The position numbers were made by a program, and so were the translations under genes. This document shows positions 41,462-49,819 of a stretch of DNA of 64,000 nt, piece after piece. Every line of letters begins with the position of its first letter. Within the stretch, counting starts at the first letter, position 1. Source of the stretch: Micropruina sp. (GTDB taxonomy: Bacteria; Actinomycetota; Actinomycetes; Propionibacteriales; Propionibacteriaceae); assembly GCA_016711205.1 (NCBI GenBank), contig JADJTM010000001.1:1054001-1118000 (forward strand), in the 5' to 3' direction. Under the pieces are notes generated by a model, which did no database searches, was not told the origin of the DNA, and saw nothing but the letters and a program-made list of their open reading frames with translations.

Positions 41462-42568
41462 ATGCACGAGCCGATCCGCCGCAAGTTGCGGCCCGAGGAC
41501 GCCCGCCGCAGCAACCTCGCACTGGTGTTGCAGGCGATCCGGGACACGCCGCGTCTCTCGCGTGCCGACCTGGCCCGCGCCACCGGTCTGACCAAGGTCA
41601 CCATCTCGGACCTGGTCGCCGGACTGCTCGCGTCCGACCTGGTCCGCGAGACCGGCACCAGCGAGATCGGCCGGCCCGGCAAGCCGTCCACGCTGCTCGA
41701 ACTCGACCCGCAGGGACGCGATGTGCTCGCGATGGATCTCTCCGCTCCCGATCAGTTGCGCGGTGCCGTGGTGTCGTTGGTCGGCATACCGGTGCTGACC
41801 CGGGTGCGTCCGCTGAACGGGGCCGTCGGCGAGCAGGCGCTGGCCGCTGCTCGCCAGCTGGCCGCCGAACTCGTCGCGGCCGCCACCCGTCCGATCCTCG
41901 GCCTGGGAGTGGGCACCCCCGGCACCGTCAACCGGGCCGGAACCGTGCTGTCGGCACCCAACCTGCACTGGGCCGACCTGCCCCTGCAGGACTTGCTGCA
42001 CGCCGACCTGGACGTGCCGGTGCGGGTCGAGAACGACGCCAACGTGGCCGTGCTGGCCGAGCGCCGCATCGCCGGCGGGCCGGACGACCTGGTGCGGGTG
42101 CATCTGTCCCGCGGTGTCGGCGCCGGGCTGCTGATCGGCGGGCGACTGGTGCACGGTGCGGCCAGCGACGCCGGCGAGATCGGGCACGTCGCCATCGATC
42201 CCGACGCCCCGCGCTGCGGGTGCGGCAAGATCGGCTGCCTGGAAACGTGGGCATCAGTGCCCGCACTCACCGCCCGGATCGCCGCCGACCCGTCGCGCCG
42301 CGACGCGGTGCTCGCCGAGGCCGGCCACCGGCTGGGCCTCGCCCTCGCACCCGTGGTCGGCATGCTGGGCCTGCAACGCATCGTGGTCGGCGGCCCGCCC
42401 GGGATCGCCACCGACGCCCTGCTCGATGCCGCCCGCGACGTCATCGTCGAGCGCACCCGCTCCCCCTTCCGGCCCCAGTTGGAGCTCACCGCCAGCGCCC
42501 TGGGCGAGGACGCGGTGCTGCTCGGCGCGTCCGACCTGGTCCTGCTCAACGAACTGGGGGTGACCTGA
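41462..42568 (+). CDS. ROK-family transcriptional repressor (NagC/Mlc-like)
   Basis: A 368-residue protein with an N-terminal winged HTH (SRADLARATGLTKVTISDLV) and a ROK sugar-binding domain. ROK features: LGLGVGTPGTVNRAGTV, VRVENDANVAVLAERRIAGG, SRGVGAGLLIGGRLVHGAAS, DAGEIGHVAIDPDAPRCGCG (zinc cysteines) and IGCLETWAS. It probably senses an amino sugar or its phosphate and represses the operon that follows, through the palindrome at 41439-41457. The next gene starts 100 bp downstream on the same strand. Confidence 0.92.
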   Translation: MHEPIRRKLRPEDARRSNLALVLQAIRDTPRLSRADLARATGLTKVTISDLVAGLLASDLVRETGTSEIGRPGKPSTLLELDPQGRDVLAMDLSAPDQLRGAVVSLVGIPVLTRVRPLNGAVGEQALAAARQLAAELVAAATRPILGLGVGTPGTVNRAGTVLSAPNLHWADLPLQDLLHADLDVPVRVENDANVAVLAERRIAGGPDDLVRVHLSRGVGAGLLIGGRLVHGAASDAGEIGHVAIDPDAPRCGCGKIGCLETWASVPALTARIAADPSRRDAVLAEAGHRLGLALAPVVGMLGLQRIVVGGPPGIATDALLDAARDVIVERTRSPFRPQLELTASALGEDAVLLGASDLVLLNELGVT

Positions 42569-42668
42569 CTCTCACCACCCGGCCCGGCCGCTGCCGTCCA
42601 CACCCACCGTCCACCGAATCAACCGTCCAACAACCCAACCGAACCGAACCGATCCGAAAGGAACGATC

Positions 42669-44039
42669 ATGAAGAAGATGCTGTCGGCGATCACACTGCT
42701 GACCGCCTCGGCCCTGGCCCTCGGCGCGTGCGCCTCGGCCCCGGCCACCAGCCCGACCGCGACCAGCACCGCCGCCACGTCGGCCGCGGCCCAGAACATC
42801 ACCCTGTGGCTGGCCGGTGGCGACACCCCGGACGCCCTGCGCGACTACCTCAAGACCACCTATCAGGCCAAGACCGGCGGCACGCTCACCATCGAGGAGC
42901 AGGCCTGGGGCGACCTGGTCACCAAGCTGACCACCGCACTGCCGGACGCCAACAACACCCCGGACGTGGTCGAGATCGGCAACACGCAGTCGCCCACCTT
43001 CACCAACGTCGGCGCCTTCAGCGACATCACCGACATGTACGCCGAACTGGGCGGCGACAAGCTGCTGCAGTCGTTCGTCGAGGTCGGCAAGGTCGACGGC
43101 AAGAACTACACGCTGCCCTACTACTTCGGCTCGCGCTACCTGTTCTACCGCAAGGACATCTACAGGGCCGCCGGCGTCGAGGTACCGAAGACCCTGGACG
43201 AGTTCAACGCGACCGTCAAGACCATCACCACCAAGAACCCCAAGAACATCAAGGACTTCTCGGGCTTCTTCCTCGGCGGCCAGGACTGGCGCAACGGCAT
43301 CTCGTGGATCTTCGCCAACGGCGGTGACCTGGCCAAGCAAGAGAACGGCCAGTGGACCTCGACCCTCTCCGACCCGAACAGCATCAAGGGCCTCACCCAG
43401 CTGCAAAGCGTCTTCACCGACGCGTCCAAGGCGCCGAAGACGGCCAAGGACCAGTCGCCGTGGCTGTACATCAACGACGCCGATGTGATCAAGGACGACG
43501 CCAAGGACCCGACCAAGGTGACCGGCAAGACCAGCCTCGCGGCTGCGACGATCATGGCGCCGGGATGGGCGCACTGGTCGATCGGCGACCTGGTGAAGAA
43601 GGACGGCAAGCAGGTGCGTGAGTGGAACGACGACACCTTCGGCACCTTCGTGCTGCCCGGCAACGACGGCCAGCCCGCCCCGGTCTTCGCCGGCGGTTCG
43701 AACATCGGCATCTCGGCCACGTCGAAGAACCAGGAAGGTTCGCGTGAGCTGATGAAGATCATCTTCAGCTCCGAGTACCAGCAGATGCTGGGCAAGAACG
43801 GCCTCGGCCCGGCCAACTCCGACTACACCAGCAGCCTCGGCGACGACCAGTTCGCGAAGGCCCTGATCGAGTCTGCGTCCCACTCGAAGCTGACCCCGGC
43901 CGCGCCGGGTTGGGCGACCGTCGAGGCGTCCGGCAAGCTGGAGGAGTTCTTCTCCAAGATCGCCGCCGGCGGCGACGTGACCGCACTGGCCACGGAGTAC
44001 GACGCCCTGCTGACGCCGATGCTCAACGGCAAGCAGTAG
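42669..44039 (+). CDS. ABC transporter solute-binding lipoprotein, amino sugar/oligosaccharide type
   Basis: A 456-residue family 1 solute-binding protein with lipobox LALGAC (Cys21). The mature part has LWLAGGDTPDALRDYLKTTY, WGDLVTKLTTALPD and PDVVEIGNTQSPTFTNVGAF, a family 1 signature. It binds the substrate outside and delivers it to the two permeases encoded next. The downstream beta-N-acetylhexosaminidase and sugar kinase point to N-acetylglucosamine, chitobiose or cell-wall disaccharide as ligand (inference, DasA/NgcE-like). GAAAGGA precedes the ATG. Confidence 0.92.
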   Translation: MKKMLSAITLLTASALALGACASAPATSPTATSTAATSAAAQNITLWLAGGDTPDALRDYLKTTYQAKTGGTLTIEEQAWGDLVTKLTTALPDANNTPDVVEIGNTQSPTFTNVGAFSDITDMYAELGGDKLLQSFVEVGKVDGKNYTLPYYFGSRYLFYRKDIYRAAGVEVPKTLDEFNATVKTITTKNPKNIKDFSGFFLGGQDWRNGISWIFANGGDLAKQENGQWTSTLSDPNSIKGLTQLQSVFTDASKAPKTAKDQSPWLYINDADVIKDDAKDPTKVTGKTSLAAATIMAPGWAHWSIGDLVKKDGKQVREWNDDTFGTFVLPGNDGQPAPVFAGGSNIGISATSKNQEGSRELMKIIFSSEYQQMLGKNGLGPANSDYTSSLGDDQFAKALIESASHSKLTPAAPGWATVEASGKLEEFFSKIAAGGDVTALATEYDALLTPMLNGKQ

Positions 44040-44357
44040 GTACTGATCGGGCCGGTCGAGACCCAGGCATACAACCTGCCGGGTCTCGACCACCACCCGC
44101 GGTCGAGCTTGTCGAGACCACCCCCCGGTTTCGACAGGCTCGACCACCAACCACCCCCGCCGGCCTGGGCCGGCTCGACCCACCAACCGCTGGTCGAGCC
44201 TCTCGAGACCCATGCACCCACACCCTCCGGGTCTCTACAGGCTCGACCACCGGCCTGGACCGGGTCGACCACCGACCACCATCCTCTGGTCGAGACCCAT
44301 GCACCCGCTCACGCCGGGTCTCCACCGACGACCAACGACATTCCCGAGAGGCCACCG
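44040..44357. repeat. Palindromic GGTCGAG...CTCGACC repeats between binding protein and permease genes
   Basis: The 318-bp gap inside the operon holds several copies of a motif such as GGTCGAGCTTGTCGAGACC and GGTTTCGACAGGCTCGACCA, separated by CCATGCACCC-like spacers. Each can fold into a hairpin. Placed right after a solute-binding protein gene, they could stabilise its mRNA and attenuate read-through into the permeases. No gene is seen; open frames here are artefacts. Confidence 0.85.
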
Positions 44358-45302
44358 ATGACCGCTCTGACCGCACCCACCGGCGCGCCGCCCAAGGCGG
44401 CCGAGCAACTGGAGCACCGACAGCGGTTCTCACCGACCCCTTACCTGCTGCTGGTGCCCGCGATCGCGGTGCTGCTGCTCGCGCTGGGTTACCCGCTGGT
44501 GTGGCAGGTCATCACCTCGATGCAGAAGTTCGGCCTGGCGCAACAGTTCGGCAAGCCGCCCGAGTTCGTCGGGCTGGCCAACTACACGCGACTGTTCACC
44601 GACCCGCAGACCTGGGCGGTGGTCGGCCGCTCGATCGCGTTCTGCCTGGTCAACGCCGTGATCACGGTGGTGATCGGGGTCGGCGTCGCGTTGCTGATGA
44701 ACGCCGTCGGCACCATCACCCGGCTGATTCTGCAGATCGCCATGCTGCTGGCCTGGGCGATGCCGGTGGTCGCGTCGATGACCGTGTGGATCTGGGTCTT
44801 CGACTGGCGCCGCGGCATCGTCAACTGGGGCCTGACCCAGCTCGGCCTCGACTTCACCAACCACAACTGGCTCGAACAGCCGCTCAGCTTCTACTTCGTC
44901 GCCACCGTGATCGTGGTGTGGATGTCGGTTCCGTTCGTCGCCTTCTCGGTGTACGCCGGCCTGACCCAGATCAGCGAAGAGGTGATGGAGGCCGCCGCCC
45001 TGGACGGTGCCGGCCCGCGCCAGCGCTTCTTCTCGATCATCCTGCCGATGATCCGTCCGGTGCTGATGATCGTCGCGCTGCTGCAGGTGATCTGGGATCT
45101 GCGGGTGTTCACGCAGATCAAGATGCTGCAGGACGCCGGCGCACCGATCGCCGAGACCGACCTGCTCGGCACCTACATCTACCGGCTGGGCGTCGGATCG
45201 TCCGACTTCGCGATGGCCTCGGCACTGTCGATCTTCGTGCTGCTGCTCACGGTGGCGCTCAGCTTCTTCTATGTGCTGCACCTGATGAAGGAGGACTCGT
45301 GA
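44358..45302 (+). CDS. ABC transporter permease 1 (MalF-like), sugar import
   Basis: A 314-residue inner membrane protein with six helices. The conserved cytoplasmic EAA loop is EEVMEAAALDGAGPRQRFFS, followed by IILPMIRPVLMIVALLQ. It forms the transmembrane pore together with the next gene. Start at 44358 (MTALTAPTGA) follows GAGAGG with a 6-base gap; the in-frame stretch upstream is the repeat region. The stop overlaps the GTG start of permease 2 by 4 bp. Confidence 0.95.
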   Translation: MTALTAPTGAPPKAAEQLEHRQRFSPTPYLLLVPAIAVLLLALGYPLVWQVITSMQKFGLAQQFGKPPEFVGLANYTRLFTDPQTWAVVGRSIAFCLVNAVITVVIGVGVALLMNAVGTITRLILQIAMLLAWAMPVVASMTVWIWVFDWRRGIVNWGLTQLGLDFTNHNWLEQPLSFYFVATVIVVWMSVPFVAFSVYAGLTQISEEVMEAAALDGAGPRQRFFSIILPMIRPVLMIVALLQVIWDLRVFTQIKMLQDAGAPIAETDLLGTYIYRLGVGSSDFAMASALSIFVLLLTVALSFFYVLHLMKEDS

Positions 45303-46171
45303 GCACCGCAACCGCCACCGTCGCCAAGAACCGCTACCGGGTGCGTCCGAGCCGCGTGGTGGCCACCGTCGTGGCGCTGATCCTCGCGCTCGGCTGGGCC
45401 TTTCCGGTGTACTGGATGCTCAACTCGTCCCTGCTGCCCAACACCATGCTGACCGGCTCGACGCCGCACTTTCTGCCGCTCGGCGGCTCGCTCGACAACT
45501 TCGCCGCGATCTTCCGCGGTGGCACGTTCTGGTCGGCGCTGGGCATGAGCGTCGCGATCACCCTGACCACGGTGGTGTTCTGCCTGCTGTTCGCGTTCGC
45601 GGCGGCGCTGGCGATCAGCCGGTTCCGGTTCAAGGGGCGGGCCTCGTTCGTGCTGGCGGTGCTGTTCATTCAGATGCTGCCCGCCGAGGGCCTGTTCATC
45701 GCCCAGTACAAGCTGATGAGCTCGCTCAACCTGCTCAACAGCGTGGCGGGGGTCTCGATCCTCTACATCGCCGCCGTCGTGCCGTTCACCATCTGGATGC
45801 TGCGCGGCTTCGTCGCCGGGGTGCCGATCGAGCTCGAAGAGGCCGCCATGGTGGACGGCCTGTCGCGCACCCAGGCGTTCTTCCGGATCACCTTTCCCCT
45901 GCTGGCCCCCGGTTTGGTCGCCTCCGGCGTCTACGCGTTCCTGCAGGCCTGGAACGAGTTCACCGTCGCCCTGGTCATCCTGCAGAAGGAGGAGTACCAG
46001 ACGCTGCCGCTGTGGCTGCGCGGCTTCGTGCAGGCCAGCGCCACGCGTGAGACCGACTGGGGCCAGGTGATGGCCGCCTCCACACTGGTCGCCGTGCCGG
46101 TGATCATCTTCTTCCTGATCGTGCAGGGCCGCCTGACCTCGGGTCTGGTGGCGGGCTCGGTCAAGGGCTGA
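45299..46171 (+). CDS. ABC transporter permease 2 (MalG-like), sugar import
   Basis: A 290-residue permease starting at GTG 45299, preceded by AAGGAGG. Six helices; the EAA loop is IELEEAAMVDGLSRTQAFFR, followed by ITFPLLAPGLVASGV. The C-terminal QGRLTSGLVAGSVKG is typical of MalG-like proteins. The operon contains no ATP-binding gene, so the pair must use an ATPase encoded elsewhere, as MsiK serves many importers in actinobacteria. Confidence 0.95.
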   Translation: MSTATATVAKNRYRVRPSRVVATVVALILALGWAFPVYWMLNSSLLPNTMLTGSTPHFLPLGGSLDNFAAIFRGGTFWSALGMSVAITLTTVVFCLLFAFAAALAISRFRFKGRASFVLAVLFIQMLPAEGLFIAQYKLMSSLNLLNSVAGVSILYIAAVVPFTIWMLRGFVAGVPIELEEAAMVDGLSRTQAFFRITFPLLAPGLVASGVYAFLQAWNEFTVALVILQKEEYQTLPLWLRGFVQASATRETDWGQVMAASTLVAVPVIIFFLIVQGRLTSGLVAGSVKG

Positions 46172-46172
46172 G

Positions 46173-47663
46173 GTGCCCACCGACCCGCTGCGGCGGGCCA
46201 TCAACGCCACGCTGATGCCGGGCTTCGAGGGCCCGGTGCTGCCCGGCTGGCTGGCCGCCGAACTGGCGGACGGCCTGGGCTCGGTCTGCCTGTTCGGCAC
46301 CAACATCGTCGACCCCGTGCAGGTGCGGGCACTGACCGACGCGGTCCACGCCGCGAACCCCGCAGCCCTGGTCGCCACGGACGAGGAGGGTGGCGACGTC
46401 ACCCGGCTGCACCACCGCCACGGCTCGCCGTACCCCGCGATGGCCTACCTCGGCCGGGTGGACGACGAGCAGCTGACCGAGCAGGTCGGTGCGGGGATCG
46501 GCGCCGAGCTGCGGGCCGCCGGCATCGACTTGAACCTGGCCCCGGACGCCGACGTGAACAGCAACCCGCGCAACCCGGTGATCGGGGTGCGCAGCTTCGG
46601 CACCGATGCCGCGCTCGTCGCCCGGCACGTGTGCGCCTACACCCGGGGCCTGCAGGGGGCCGGGGTCGGCGCGGTGGTCAAGCACTTTCCCGGTCACGGC
46701 GACACCGCAACCGACTCGCACCGCGCCCTGCCGACGATCGGCGTGGACGCCGACACGCTGGGCACCCGCGAGCTGGTGCCGTTCGCGGCCGTCGTACGGG
46801 CCGGCACGCTGGCGGTGATGACCTCGCACATTCTGGTGCCGGCGATCGACCCCGACCTGCCGGCCACCCTGAGCGCGCCGGTGCTGGCCCTGCTGCGCGA
46901 GCGTCTGGGCTTCACCGGCGCCATCGTCAGCGACGCGCTCGACATGGCCGGTGCCAGCGCCGGCCGCGGCATCCCCGAGGCGGCGGTGCTGGCCCTCGCC
47001 GCCGGGGTGGACCTGCTGTGCATCGGCACCGACAACACCGCTGAGCAGCTGGCCGAGATCCGCGCGGCGGTGGTGCGTGCCGTGGCGGACGGACGGCTAC
47101 CGCAGCGGCGGCTGTTCGAGGCTGCCGGGCGGGTGGCGGCGCTCGGGCAGGCGGTGGCCCGTTCCCGACAGGCCCGACCAACGGAACCAACGACCGGGTC
47201 TGGGCAGGCTCAACGGATTGAACCACTCTCTCTCACCGCAGCCGGCTTCGCGATCAGCCGTCCGATCGACCCCGTGCACGCACCCGTGCTGCTGCGGCTG
47301 GACTCGCCCGCCAACATCGCGGCCGGCCCGACCGTGTGGGGGCTGGGCGAACACCTGCGGCAGCAACTGGACGCCGCCCTGCCCGGCTGCACCCTCCTCA
47401 CCGTGCAGACCCCCGGCGACCTGGACGCCGCCCTGGCCGCGGCCACCGGGCGTCCGCTGGTGGTGCAGGGCCGTGACCTGGCCCGGGTCCCGTTCCTGGT
47501 CGCGGCGGCGCAGACCGTGCGCAGCCGCCGTCCGGACGCCGTGCTGGTCGAACTCGGCTGGCCGGATCCCGCCACCGCCACCTCGCCCGACCTGGTCACG
47601 TTCGGCAGCGGAACCGGCCAGATGGTGTGCCTGATCGAGCTGCTGCACCGGGGCACCCGATGA
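46173..47663 (+). CDS. nagZ: GH3 beta-N-acetylhexosaminidase (NagZ-like)
   Basis: A 496-residue GH3 enzyme. KHFPGHGDTATDSH (residues 170-183) is the NagZ signature with the catalytic Asp-His pair, and D254 in IVSDALDM is the nucleophile. VATDEEGGDVTRL and LAPDADVNSNPRNPVIGVRS also match. It removes terminal GlcNAc from chitobiose or peptidoglycan fragments. There is no signal peptide, so it acts on imported substrate. After about residue 345 there is an extra C-terminal domain of about 150 residues, as in actinobacterial Nag3-type enzymes. Start is GTG 46173, one base after the permease stop. Confidence 0.93.
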   Translation: MPTDPLRRAINATLMPGFEGPVLPGWLAAELADGLGSVCLFGTNIVDPVQVRALTDAVHAANPAALVATDEEGGDVTRLHHRHGSPYPAMAYLGRVDDEQLTEQVGAGIGAELRAAGIDLNLAPDADVNSNPRNPVIGVRSFGTDAALVARHVCAYTRGLQGAGVGAVVKHFPGHGDTATDSHRALPTIGVDADTLGTRELVPFAAVVRAGTLAVMTSHILVPAIDPDLPATLSAPVLALLRERLGFTGAIVSDALDMAGASAGRGIPEAAVLALAAGVDLLCIGTDNTAEQLAEIRAAVVRAVADGRLPQRRLFEAAGRVAALGQAVARSRQARPTEPTTGSGQAQRIEPLSLTAAGFAISRPIDPVHAPVLLRLDSPANIAAGPTVWGLGEHLRQQLDAALPGCTLLTVQTPGDLDAALAAATGRPLVVQGRDLARVPFLVAAAQTVRSRRPDAVLVELGWPDPATATSPDLVTFGSGTGQMVCLIELLHRGTR

Positions 47664-48652
47664 GCCGCGGCGACGCGCAACCGCCCACGCTCGGCATCGA
47701 CGTCGGCGGCACCAAGACCCAGGGCATCGTGCTGGACGGTGACGCCCGGGTGATCGCCGACCGGCGGGGACGCACCGAGACCGGGCCGTCCGGCGTGATC
47801 GCCACCGCCCTCGCCGTGGCCCGGGACTGCCTGCGGCTGGCCGGGGTGGGCACCGCCGAACTGGGCTCGGTCGGCGTCGGCATTCCGGGCCGGGTCGACC
47901 ACCGCACCGGTGTGGTGTGCACGGCCGTCAATCTGGGCATCGGACGACTCGAACTGGGCTCCGTGCTGAGCGCCGAACTGGGCGTGCCGGTGTACGTCGA
48001 CAACGACGTCAAGGCCACCGCACTGGGCGCGGCCGATTACCTGCGGGCCGGCGAGGCCGACCTGACCTACCTGAATCTCGGCACCGGGGTGGCCTCCGCC
48101 ACTCTGATCGGCGGACGCCTGGTGCGCGGCACGGACAACCTGGCCGGCGAGATCGGGCACGTGCCCGTCGACCCCACCGCCGGACGGTGCGCCTGCGGCC
48201 AGCAGGGCTGCATCGAGGTGCTGGCCGGCGGTGGTCAGATCGCGAACCGGCTGGCCGCCGGCGACTCCGGGCTCACCCTGAGCACCCTGCTCGCCGCCGC
48301 CGAGGCCGGGGACCAGGCGGCGACGGACGAGGCGCTGCGCATCGCAACCGGCATCGCGACCGCCGTCCAACTGGTGGTGCTGGCGCACGGCTCGACCCGG
48401 GTGGCGCTGGGCGGCGGCGTCGTCCAGACCGCTCCGGGCCTGGTCGACCTGACCCGGCGCCTGCTCGACGAGCGCGCTCGGCAGTCGGAGTTTCTCGCGT
48501 CCCTCGACCTGGCCGGCCGGATCAGTCTGGTGCCGGCCGAGCATCCGCTGGCCGCGATCGGCGCCGCGTTGGTCGGACGCGCGGGCGTCGCCGACCTGCG
48601 CTGGGAACGCCCTGTAAGAATGGAGCCAGCATCGCGCGAAAGGCAGTCATGA
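47660..48652 (+). CDS. ROK-family sugar kinase, probably N-acetylglucosamine kinase
   Basis: A 330-residue ROK kinase: LGIDVGGTKTQGIVLDGD (ATP site), VGVGIPGRVDHRTG, VYVDNDVKATALGA (catalytic Asp in DND), LNLGTGVASATLIGGRLVRG, AGEIGHVPVDPTAGRCACGQ and QGCIEVLAGG (zinc site). Without an HTH it is an enzyme rather than a regulator. It would phosphorylate the GlcNAc released by the GH3 enzyme. Start is ATG at 47660, overlapping the previous stop by ATGA; a longer frame to 47627 is inside that gene. Confidence 0.92.
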   Translation: MSRGDAQPPTLGIDVGGTKTQGIVLDGDARVIADRRGRTETGPSGVIATALAVARDCLRLAGVGTAELGSVGVGIPGRVDHRTGVVCTAVNLGIGRLELGSVLSAELGVPVYVDNDVKATALGAADYLRAGEADLTYLNLGTGVASATLIGGRLVRGTDNLAGEIGHVPVDPTAGRCACGQQGCIEVLAGGGQIANRLAAGDSGLTLSTLLAAAEAGDQAATDEALRIATGIATAVQLVVLAHGSTRVALGGGVVQTAPGLVDLTRRLLDERARQSEFLASLDLAGRISLVPAEHPLAAIGAALVGRAGVADLRWERPVRMEPASRERQS

Positions 48653-49359
48653 CCCAGGGCAATCCGCAGTTCCCCCAGCAGCAGTACCCCCAGCAGCCGG
48701 ATCCGTATCAGCAGGCCTACGGTCAGCCCCAGGGCGGCTGGACCGCTCAGCCCGACCCCAACGTCCAGCAGTACGGGCAGCCCGGCTACGGCGGCCAGCA
48801 GAACCCCCAGCCCGGTTACCAGCAGAGCCATGACCCGCAGAGCTACGACCAGCAGGGGTGGGGCGCGGCGGGCTATCAGGACGCCGGCGCCGGTCAGCAG
48901 GGTTACCCGCAGCAGCAGTATCCGCAGCAGGGGTATCCGCAGGCCGGGTACCCCGCCCAACAGAGCTACGGTCAACCCGCCTATCCGACGTCCGCGCAGC
49001 CGCGCTCGCCCGTGCTGGGCATGATCGCCCTCGGCGTGGTGGTGATCTGCACGGTGGTGTTCGGTTGGGTGATGTTCCGCATGGGTGCGCTGCTGGGGCC
49101 GGTGCTGGCCACCAGCTACGGCACCATCAACGAGCAACAGATGACCGAAGAACTGCTGCAGCGCCTTGGCACCACGGGCCTCCTGCTGCTCAACGTGGGC
49201 ACCTACGGCGGCATCGCGGGCTGGATCGCCGGCATCGTCGCCACCGCCACCAAGCGCGGCCGCTCCTACGGGGTCTGGGCGATCATTCTCGGCGTGCTCG
49301 CCCCCTTCATCGGCCTCGGCCTGATGCTGGCCGCACTGATGCCCTACATCAACGCCTGA
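48649..49359 (+). CDS. Membrane protein with Q/P/Y/G-rich N-terminal tail
   Basis: A 236-residue protein. Residues 1-120 are a low-complexity tail of QQYPQQ, GYGGQQ and QGYPQAGYP-like repeats. Two membrane regions follow (MIALGVVVICTVVFGWVMF and LLNVGTYGGIAGWIAGIVAT), then AIILGVLAPFIGLGLMLAAL. This is the common actinobacterial design of a disordered tail on a small DUF4190-like membrane core. Its ATG overlaps the kinase stop by ATGA. A -10-like TAAGAAT at 48615 suggests it may also have its own promoter. Confidence 0.75.
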   Translation: MTQGNPQFPQQQYPQQPDPYQQAYGQPQGGWTAQPDPNVQQYGQPGYGGQQNPQPGYQQSHDPQSYDQQGWGAAGYQDAGAGQQGYPQQQYPQQGYPQAGYPAQQSYGQPAYPTSAQPRSPVLGMIALGVVVICTVVFGWVMFRMGALLGPVLATSYGTINEQQMTEELLQRLGTTGLLLLNVGTYGGIAGWIAGIVATATKRGRSYGVWAIILGVLAPFIGLGLMLAALMPYINA

Positions 49360-49361
49360 CG

Positions 49362-49819
49362 GGTAATGGGGACGGTTCTTTTACCTGTCGAATCCCAGCT
49401 CCGGACGCATCGTTGGCGACTTCCTGGTGCGCGCCCAGCCCCCCTCCGACCGGTAATGGGGACTTTCCTTTACCCGTCGAATCCGACTTCCGAACGTATA
49501 GTTGGCGACGATCCCGGTGCCCGTCCAGCCCCCTCCGACCGGTAATGGGGACGGTTCCTTTTCCTGTCGAATCCCAGCTCCGGACGCATCCTGGCGACGG
49601 TTTCGGTGCCCGTCCAGCCCCCTCCGACCGGTAATGGGGACGGTTCCTTTACCCGTCGAATCCGACTTCCGAACGCATAGTTGGCGACGGTCCCGGTGCC
49701 GGTCCAACCCCCTCCGACAGGAAAAGGAACCGTCCCCATTATCAGCCGCCCAGTGACGACCGCCCGGTGCCCGTCCAGCCCCATCCGACAGGTAAAGGAA
49801 CCGTCCCCATTATCAGCCG
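49362..49819. repeat. Cluster of TAATGGGGACGGTTCC repeats, about 89 bp apart, four direct and two inverted
   Basis: GGTAATGGGGA begins at 49362, 49452, 49541 and 49630. Each is followed by CCTTTACCC/CCTTTTCC, CGAATC and a TTGGCGAC or CTGGCGAC segment, giving four tandem units of 89-90 bp. Two inverted copies (AGGTAAAGGAACCGTCCCC and AGGAAAAGGAACCGTCCCC, each then ATTATCAGCC) lie at 49719-49747 and 49791-49819. The array fills the 453-bp gap between convergent genes; no gene is seen. The stop of dus lies inside the last copy. Confidence 0.92.
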
